Positions 58,975-64,000 of a stretch of DNA of 64,000 nt are shown in pieces; positions within the stretch are counted from its first letter, which is position 1; every line of letters begins with the position of its first letter. Below the pieces are notes generated by a model, which worked only from the letters and a program-made list of their open reading frames with translations, made no database searches and was not told the DNA's origin. The position numbers and the translations under genes were made by a program. The stretch lies in contig NZ_CP071090.1 in assembly GCF_017301735.1 (NCBI RefSeq), positions 7,058,001 through 7,122,000 of the forward strand, written 5' to 3'. Origin of the DNA: Pyxidicoccus parkwaysis. Lineage in GTDB: Bacteria > Myxococcota > Myxococcia > Myxococcales > Myxococcaceae.

Positions 58975-59413
58975 CGTCGCCTCCACGCTTCGCATCAGCG
59001 AGCTGGCCACCGCCGCGGGCGTCGGCATCCCCACCCTGCGCTTCTACGAGCGCAAGAAGCTGCTCCCCGCGCCGCGACGCACGCAGAGCGGCTACCGCGT
59101 CTACGAGCCCCGGCACGTCACGCGCGTGCGCTTCATCCGCCGCGCGCAGGAGCTGGGCTTCTCCCTGCGCGAGGTGGGCGCGCTGCTGGCCATGTCGGAC
59201 CGGCGCGTGCCCTCCAACACCGAGGTGGAGCGCTTCGCCTCGGAGAAGGTCCAGGCCATCGACAAGCGGGTGAAGGACCTCCAGCGCATGAAGCGCGCCA
59301 TCCTCAAGCTGATGGCGGAGGGCTTCTGCGGCACCGAAGTGGAGTGCCCCGTCATCGCCTCGCTCGGAGACGCTCCTCCAGCGATTCGCCCGGCCCGACG
59401 CGCGAGGAGCTGA
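58943..59413 (+). CDS. MerR-family transcriptional regulator
   Basis: GGAGG is placed before the ATG at 58943, which lies within the preceding gene. The 156 residues give the MerR winged helix: LRISELATAAGVGIPTLRFYERKKLLP, RRTQSGYRVYE, RFIRRAQELGFSLREVGALL, then a long dimer helix with KVQAIDKRVKDLQRMKRAIL. The C-terminus has FC129GTEVEC135PVI, a C-x5-CP pair similar to the metal loop of CueR (C-x7-C). So it likely senses a thiophilic metal or oxidant. It would activate its own operon from the palindromic promoter by untwisting the 20-base spacer. Confidence 0.9.
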   Translation: MSTRASPPRPDVASTLRISELATAAGVGIPTLRFYERKKLLPAPRRTQSGYRVYEPRHVTRVRFIRRAQELGFSLREVGALLAMSDRRVPSNTEVERFASEKVQAIDKRVKDLQRMKRAILKLMAEGFCGTEVECPVIASLGDAPPAIRPARRARS

Positions 59414-59415
59414 CC

Positions 59416-59586
59416 ATGTACGGCCGCCTGCCCATCACCGCCCTGCGCGCCTTCGAGGCCGTGGCCCGGCGCCGCTCTCCCACTCACGCGGCCTCTCAAT
59501 TGGGTGGCCCGCCTCCGGTAGCGATGAATTCGTTTCCGCGCCGCGCGGAGAACACGTCATTTGATGCGGGCAGGCCCCGTCCGTAG
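59416..59586 (+). pseudogene. LysR-type regulator remnant
   Basis: The frame starts MYGRLPITALRAFEAVARRRSPTHAASQLGG, which is the standard opening of LysR-family HTH proteins (LNALRAFEAVARxxSxTxAAxxL). It stops being LysR-like after about 30 residues, and ends at 59586. So only the first helix of the winged HTH remains. It stands just before a LysE exporter gene, and LysR regulators are usual neighbours of LysE, so the regulator was likely lost by deletion. Confidence 0.7.
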
Positions 59587-59628
59587 GGTGTCGCGTCGAA
59601 GCACCTCACCTCGCGGCAGACAGCCACC

Positions 59629-60255
59629 ATGGACCTCACCCTCTGGGCCACCTTCGCAGTGACGATGTTCGTCCTCGCCATCACGCCGGGACCGGCCGTG
59701 TTGCTGGTCATCTCGCAGGCGATGTCGCGCGGCTTCCGCGCGGGAATGGGCGCGGCACTTGGGGTGCAAGCGGGCAATGCGGTCTACTTCTTCATTTCCG
59801 CCGCGGGCCTGGGCGCCGCCCTGGCCACCTCGCCCATCGCCTTCAACGTCATCCGCTACGCGGGCGCGACGTACCTCGTCTACCTCGGCGTCCGCACCAT
59901 CCTCGGCGCCCGGGCGAGCCTGTCCCTGGAGCAGCGCCCCAGGCCCGCGCTGTGGAACAGCGGCTTCGCGCAGGGCTTCGTGAAGCAGTTGGCCAACCCC
60001 AAGTCCATCCTGTCCTTCGGCTCGCTGCTGCCCCAGTTCATCCATCCGGAGAGGGACGCCGTCACGCAGTTCGCCGTGTATGGCCTCACCTGCGTCGTGG
60101 TGGAGGTGCCGGTGCTGGCCGTCTACGCGTGGCTCGGTGTCGCGGGCGGAAAGGTGTCCAGCTCCGCGCGGGCCATCGTCTGGCGCGAGCGGCTGGCCGG
60201 CGCCGCCCTGGTCTCCGTGGGCGCAGTGCTGGCCACGATGCACGGCGTGGCCTGA
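59629..60255 (+). CDS. LysE/RhtB-family amino-acid exporter
   Basis: The 208-residue protein has six hydrophobic segments and the LysE signature early: ITPGPAVLLVISQAMSRGFRAGMGAALGVQAGNAVYFF. The LANPKSILSFGSLLPQF block around residue 123-140 is also a family hallmark. These proteins export lysine, threonine or homoserine-type compounds. Substrate cannot be predicted. Upstream lies the LysR remnant. A promoter for this gene should lie in the 42-base gap or before the remnant. Confidence 0.9.
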   Translation: MDLTLWATFAVTMFVLAITPGPAVLLVISQAMSRGFRAGMGAALGVQAGNAVYFFISAAGLGAALATSPIAFNVIRYAGATYLVYLGVRTILGARASLSLEQRPRPALWNSGFAQGFVKQLANPKSILSFGSLLPQFIHPERDAVTQFAVYGLTCVVVEVPVLAVYAWLGVAGGKVSSSARAIVWRERLAGAALVSVGAVLATMHGVA

Positions 60256-60580
60256 GTCAGGATGCGGTGCGGCCCACACGCAAGGACGTACCTTGGTGCC
60301 CCGCCACCCCGCCCAGCCGCGCGGCGGGAGCGGAAGGAACGCCCGTTCCACGAGCCCGCTGGCGGAGTGCAGGAGCGCGCCGCGTCTAGAGAGAAAAGCC
60401 CTTTCGTGCCTCGCGGGTCGGGAGCAGTCCGGTGGCCCACTGTTCTGAAATGAGGTGCCCGCTCGCCTGCTCCTCTCGTCCACGGGAGGACAGCGATGCG
60501 GCCCCACCGACTCCCATCGCCGTCACGGGATGGTTACTCCTCTGGCCTGAAGGGCGGGACGGGCGAGGGGGAGGACTCAG
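60256..60580. other. Intergenic region before the CotH-type gene
   Basis: No gene is supported in this 325-base gap. There is a lower-GC stretch at about 60390-60415 (CTAGAGAGAAAAGCCCTTTCG) that may contain a promoter, and a hairpin at 60514-60533 (CCATC...GATGG with inner CCG-TCA-CGG), 47 bases before the GTG start. Function of the hairpin is unknown. Confidence 0.4.
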
Positions 60581-62362
60581 GTGGCGGGGAAGCGCTTTGC
60601 GAGCGTCTTGCTGGCATGTGTCGTCACATGCCTGACGGTGGCCTGTGGAGGCTCCAATGCGGGCGGCGGCGGAACGGCTGGGCCCGGACCGGTGGATGAA
60701 TCTCCGGGCCCCGCTCCCGACAGCGGCCAGCCCGATGCGGGCAGCCCGCTCCCGGAAGAAGGCACCGACAGCGGGACGCCGGACGCGAGCGTGGACGCGG
60801 GCACGCCTCCCGGAGAGACGGACGCCGGCACACCCGACGCGGGGACGCCACCGCCAAAGCCCACCGTGTGCGCGCCCACCGCGGGTGACGCCCGCTGGGT
60901 GCAGGAAGGCGAAACCGTCACGGCCACGGTGACGTGCGGCACGGGCCTCACGGGCGCGGACGTGCGCTTCACCGTGGACAACCTCCCTGCAAACGCGAGC
61001 TTCGACGCGGCCACCGCCACGCTGCGCTGGACGCCCACGCGGACCCAGGCTGCGGTGTGGAACCTGGTGCTGCGCGAGTCGAGCACCGGCGAGACGGGCA
61101 CGCTGAAGGTGGGCGTGGCGCCGAACATCGTGGCCTCGGACAAGGTGACCTTCTCAGACGCGGCCACGTACACCGAGGAGTACGGGCTGCCGGTGTTCCA
61201 CCTGTCCTTCGACGGCAGCCTCACCTCCGGCGGCTACCGGCCCGCGCAAATCGTCTACCGGGGCCGCCGCTACGAAATCGAGGCGCAGTACCGGGGCGCC
61301 ACCTCCAGCGTGTTCCCCAAGCGCAGCCTCACCTTCAAGTTCAAGGACGAGGACCTGTTCAGCGAGCCCGCCTTCGGAGACGGCTTCAAGGACCGCAAGC
61401 GCGTGGTCCTCATCACGTCCTTCAATGACAACTCGTACCTGCGCCCGCGTCTGGCCTTCGATTTGTGGAACCGGATGGCCGAGGACCACGTGAAGATTCA
61501 CACCTTCAGCGCGGTGCTCTACATGAACGGCCGGTTCATGGGCGTCTACACGGTGGCGGACCACGTGGACAAACGGCTGATGGCCGCGCACGGCATCTCC
61601 AAGGACGCGGACCTCTTCAAGGCCGTGGACAACGACGCCAACTTCTCGCGGCTGGCACACGACGGCACGCCCAAGTCGAAGCTGAGCCAGGGCTTCGAGA
61701 AGAAGGAGGGCACGCCCCAGGAGGGCTGGCCCCACGACTTCGACACGCTGGATGCATTCACCGCCTTCGTCGCGGACTCGGACGCGGCCACCTTCCGCAC
61801 GGGCTTCCCGCAGCGGGCGAAGGCGAGCGACTACGAGGACTGGTGGATCTTCAACACGCTCATCCTCGGCACGGACTCGCAGGGGAAGAACGCGTACCAC
61901 GTCTATGACCCGGCGGCCGGAGGCCCGTGGCGCTTCGTCCCGTGGGACCTCGACGCGAGCCTGGGGCAGAACTTCGACACCACCCGCTCGTCGCCCACCG
62001 CGCGCCTCACCTTCGCGGAAGACAACCTGCTCTTCGCGCGCATACTGTCCGAGCCGTCCATCGCCGGGCCTATGCGCGAGCGCTACCGGAAGCTCCTGCG
62101 CGACGAACTCAAGCTGGAGACGGTGCTCTCCCTCATCGACGGCTACGTGAAGGAGACGGCGCCCGCCGCGAAGCGCGACTGGGCGAAGTGGGGGCCGAAG
62201 TACAAGTCCTTCGCCTCGCCCACGGAGCCGCCGGAGAACGGCTACGCCAACTTCCCCAACTGGCACGCACGCACGGACTTCAACGAATACGAAGGCGAGG
62301 TGGAGTACGTGCGCCAGTGGGTGAAGACGCGCTGGCCCGCGCTCCAGCAACAACTGCCGTAG
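60581..62362 (+). CDS. CotH kinase-family lipoprotein
   Basis: GTG start with GGGGGAGG seven bases before it. The lipobox is LTVAC (Cys22). A Gly/Pro/Asp/Thr-rich spacer with xDAGTPxx repeats spans 23-95, then an Ig-like domain about 95-185. CotH domain about 190-590: SVFPKRSLTFKFKDEDLF, YMNGRFMGVYTVADHVDKRL, KAVDNDANF, DYEDWWIFNTLILGTDSQGKN and FVPWDLDASLGQNF. CotH proteins phosphorylate or assemble spore coat in Bacillus; the motif FVPWDLDAS holds the metal Asp. In myxobacteria these secreted lipoproteins are poorly known; a role in envelope or spore surface assembly is inferred. Confidence 0.9.
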   Translation: MAGKRFASVLLACVVTCLTVACGGSNAGGGGTAGPGPVDESPGPAPDSGQPDAGSPLPEEGTDSGTPDASVDAGTPPGETDAGTPDAGTPPPKPTVCAPTAGDARWVQEGETVTATVTCGTGLTGADVRFTVDNLPANASFDAATATLRWTPTRTQAAVWNLVLRESSTGETGTLKVGVAPNIVASDKVTFSDAATYTEEYGLPVFHLSFDGSLTSGGYRPAQIVYRGRRYEIEAQYRGATSSVFPKRSLTFKFKDEDLFSEPAFGDGFKDRKRVVLITSFNDNSYLRPRLAFDLWNRMAEDHVKIHTFSAVLYMNGRFMGVYTVADHVDKRLMAAHGISKDADLFKAVDNDANFSRLAHDGTPKSKLSQGFEKKEGTPQEGWPHDFDTLDAFTAFVADSDAATFRTGFPQRAKASDYEDWWIFNTLILGTDSQGKNAYHVYDPAAGGPWRFVPWDLDASLGQNFDTTRSSPTARLTFAEDNLLFARILSEPSIAGPMRERYRKLLRDELKLETVLSLIDGYVKETAPAAKRDWAKWGPKYKSFASPTEPPENGYANFPNWHARTDFNEYEGEVEYVRQWVKTRWPALQQQLP

Positions 62363-62369
62363 GCGCGGA

Positions 62370-62732
62370 CTACGAGTTCCGGTAGCGGCCTCCCAGGCGG
62401 AACAGCATCACGCCGAAGATGGCGAACACGAGCCCAACGAGAATGGAGTCATTCACCCAGCCCTTCTCCTTGACGGCGCCAGCCCCGGCGATGAGCGTCA
62501 GAACCGCGAAGACGCCAATGAGCCCGCCAACGATGCGGTACCCGGCCCTCGATGCGGAGTACGCGGCGGGGGACCGGCTGAGCAGCGCATTGATGCTCTG
62601 GACCTTCGCCTCACACAGGCCGCGACAAGCCAGGCCGTCACCGAGGTCCGTCAAACACTCGGGACAGACCCCGCGCTGACAATTCTTGCAGATCCCCACC
62701 GCCGCAACCGGTGTGTGTCGGAAGCAATTCAT
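62370..62732 (-). CDS. B-box-like zinc-finger membrane protein
   Basis: The second in-frame ATG (62732) is preferred, as it starts MNCFRHTPVAAVGICKNCQRGVCPECLTDLGDGLAC, a typical B-box-like zinc ribbon with Cys/His pairs. The next part has a short helix and two transmembrane helices: IVGGLIGVFAVLTLIAGAGA and ILVGLVFAIFGVMLFRLGG. The 120-residue size and order match a common myxobacterial/deltaproteobacterial group of membrane proteins of unknown function. It is convergent with the CotH-like gene, stops 8 bases apart. Confidence 0.8.
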   Translation of the reverse strand: MNCFRHTPVAAVGICKNCQRGVCPECLTDLGDGLACRGLCEAKVQSINALLSRSPAAYSASRAGYRIVGGLIGVFAVLTLIAGAGAVKEKGWVNDSILVGLVFAIFGVMLFRLGGRYRNS

Positions 62733-62800
62733 CGCGGCGGGTTCTACCACGTCAGCCAGCAACGAGCGCCCTCACCCGCGCCACCACGGGAGGCACCTCC

Positions 62801-63676
62801 TTACGGAGCCTCGAACATCCCCTTCGGCGTGGTGCCCTTCAGGAAGGGCTCGATGAAGGCGTGCAACAACTCCGGTTGCGTGATGACCGCGGTGTGTGAC
62901 GTCGCCGGAAGGACGGCGAGGCGCGAGGCCGGCAGCGGCTTGCCCATGTCGCCGGCGCCTCCACCACCGAGGAGCCGGAACATGGCGACCGAATGCTCGA
63001 GCGTCGCAACGTCGGCATCGCCAGTGATGATGAGCACCGGAGTCTTCAGCGACTTCACCTGCTCTTCCCACGCCATCGGCTCCTTCTCGAGCGCAATCAG
63101 CTTCCGGACCAGCTCCGGAAAACCGTCGGGGTTGGCGGCGAGCTTCCGGTACTCCTTCGCGAACGGCATCTCGAGGAACATCTCCACCTTCATCTGCGGG
63201 ATGAACGCCCTGAAGTCGGGCTGCCAGCCCTCGATGTCGTAGGCGACCGAAGCGGCGGCGAGCTTGTTCACCTTCTCCGGGTGGCGGATGGCGAACTGCA
63301 ACGCCGCGGCCGCTCCCATGGAATAGCCGAACACGTCCGCCTTCTTGAGTCCCACCGCGTCCATGAAGGCCGCGACGTCATCCGCCAGGTTCGGGTAGGT
63401 GATGGGCCGGTCGATGTCCGTGGTGCGGCCGTGTCCCTGAAACTCGAGCGCATAGACCTGATGCGTCTTGGCGAGCTTGGGGATGATGGCGCCCATCGTC
63501 GGGATGTTCATATAGGCGCCGTGCAGGACGATGAGCGGGGCTCCCTTGCCGGACACCTCGTAATACATCTGCATCCCGTTCACGGTGACGCGGGCACCCT
63601 TCGGCTTTGACTGGGCGCTGGCCAGGTTCGGGACGGCGAGCAGCAGCATTGCGACAGCGAGAACAGTGCGGAACAT
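62801..63676 (-). CDS. Secreted alpha/beta hydrolase
   Basis: ATG 63676 is favoured: GGAAGG lies eight bases upstream and the residues after it form a signal peptide (FRTVLAVAMLLLAVPNLASAQ). A start at 63712 would add 12 charged residues. The hydrolase fold has the HG oxyanion strand VLHGAYM, the nucleophile elbow GYSMG (Ser119), the acid GDADV and His in TSHTAV. The substrate is unknown; the sequence resembles haloalkane dehalogenase/epoxide hydrolase/esterase-type enzymes of this superfamily. It stands alone on the minus strand. Confidence 0.9.
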   Translation of the reverse strand: MFRTVLAVAMLLLAVPNLASAQSKPKGARVTVNGMQMYYEVSGKGAPLIVLHGAYMNIPTMGAIIPKLAKTHQVYALEFQGHGRTTDIDRPITYPNLADDVAAFMDAVGLKKADVFGYSMGAAAALQFAIRHPEKVNKLAAASVAYDIEGWQPDFRAFIPQMKVEMFLEMPFAKEYRKLAANPDGFPELVRKLIALEKEPMAWEEQVKSLKTPVLIITGDADVATLEHSVAMFRLLGGGGAGDMGKPLPASRLAVLPATSHTAVITQPELLHAFIEPFLKGTTPKGMFEAP

Positions 63677-63829
63677 GAGGTTTGCCTTCCGAGGTCTTCG
63701 TGCGTTCGTCATCGAAGGAAAATGGCCCTTCAGGATGACGACGAACGGCTCGGAAGCGGATCGACACCGCCACCATCTCTGCTGTCATTTTTGTCGGACG
63801 CCCCCTGACGTGGCCCCGGGCCCGGGCCA

Positions 63830-64000
63830 TCATGCCTTCCCGGCGACGAGCCCCTTCACGCGCTCCACCACGGGAGGCAGCACCGCGCCGATGCCCGCAT
63901 CGATGCGCAGGTCCGCCACATCGTCGAAGGGCGTCTCGCCCCGGTTGAGCAGGATGAGCTTCGCCCCGGCCTCCACCGCCATGCGAGGCATGTCATTGGC
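63830..64000 (-). CDS. Sir2-family NAD-dependent deacylase, 3' end only
   Basis: Fifty-six residues of the C-terminus are inside the window: MPRMAVEAGAKLILLNRGE, TPFDDVADLRIDAGIG and VLPPVVERV. This matches the end of sirtuins, where the strand AGAKLILLNRGxTPxD lies in the NAD-binding Rossmann fold. Sirtuins remove acyl groups from lysines with NAD. The 5' part lies beyond the window. It ends at a TGA at 63830-63832, about 150 bases after the hydrolase gene start. Confidence 0.85.
   Translation of the reverse strand, partial: ANDMPRMAVEAGAKLILLNRGETPFDDVADLRIDAGIGAVLPPVVERVKGLVAGKA

Noticed and set aside
1-64000. tRNA, rRNA genes and complete insertion sequences
   Set aside because: No cloverleaf-like sequence, rRNA segment or transposase motif was noted on reading through the gaps; not tested by a covariance model.

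Overview
The window is about 70 percent GC, densely coded on both strands, and reads as a chromosomal segment of a myxobacterium (Myxococcus, Corallococcus or Pyxidicoccus type). The signs are a PilZ-linked Ser/Thr kinase, many lipoproteins with Ig-like domains, a secreted chitosanase, a PAS hybrid histidine kinase, TonB-type receptors with paired lipoproteins, and many GTG starts with GGAGG-type ribosome sites. This assignment is inference from gene content; there is no rRNA, tRNA, CRISPR array or complete insertion sequence.

Layout. 1-2.4 kb: 3' part of a multidomain RNA-repair-like enzyme (EEP phosphoesterase, 2H phosphoesterase, poly(A)-polymerase-like nucleotidyltransferase). 3.2-13.2 kb: one-strand run of a PilZ/Ser-Thr kinase, an Ig-domain protein with a beta-barrel-like end, two related IPT/Ig lipoproteins and a FecR-domain lipoprotein, tightly coupled by overlapping stop and start codons. 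13.2-15.5 kb: a secreted-substrate-type cysteine-hydrolase-like unknown and a GH46 chitosanase. 15.6-24.4 kb (minus strand): HEAT-repeat secreted protein, two COG3541-type nucleotidyltransferases, an internally duplicated small protein, glutathione reductase, and a hybrid kinase with two receivers and an HPt domain. 24.7-30.1 kb: a membrane protein, a histone-H1-like protein fused to an EF hand, a DUF4833 protein and a RIO kinase with a 39-bp repeat array in its tail.

30.1-35.9 kb: an AAA ATPase with a nuclease-like end flanked by 19-bp direct repeats, a medium-chain reductase, a five-haem cytochrome coupled to a discoidin-like secreted protein, and a lone PIN protein. 35.9-40.5 kb: the most unusual cluster, a zinc-ribbon pseudokinase translationally coupled to a von Willebrand A protein, a small frameshifted gene, a divergent PurA-like enzyme and a second von Willebrand A paralogue. 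40.6-50.1 kb: DEAD-box helicase, AlkB-like dioxygenase, murein endopeptidase with LysM, DeoD, a small TonB-like protein, cytochrome P450, an Old Yellow Enzyme with an ArsR regulator and palindromic operator, and an AbiGi-like protein. 50.1-58.3 kb: a tandem duplication of a receptor/lipoprotein pair; each receptor carries a TonB C-terminal domain at its own N-terminus. 58.5-64 kb: a MerR-controlled leaderless membrane gene, a LysR remnant next to a LysE exporter, a CotH-type lipoprotein, a zinc-finger membrane protein, an alpha/beta hydrolase and the 3' end of a Sir2 deacylase.

The recurring theme is envelope sensing and surface assembly (kinase/FecR/Ig, receptor/lipoprotein, murein, CotH) with several RNA- or nucleotide-modifying enzymes between. 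No assignment here was checked by database search; family names come from motifs read in the sequence.
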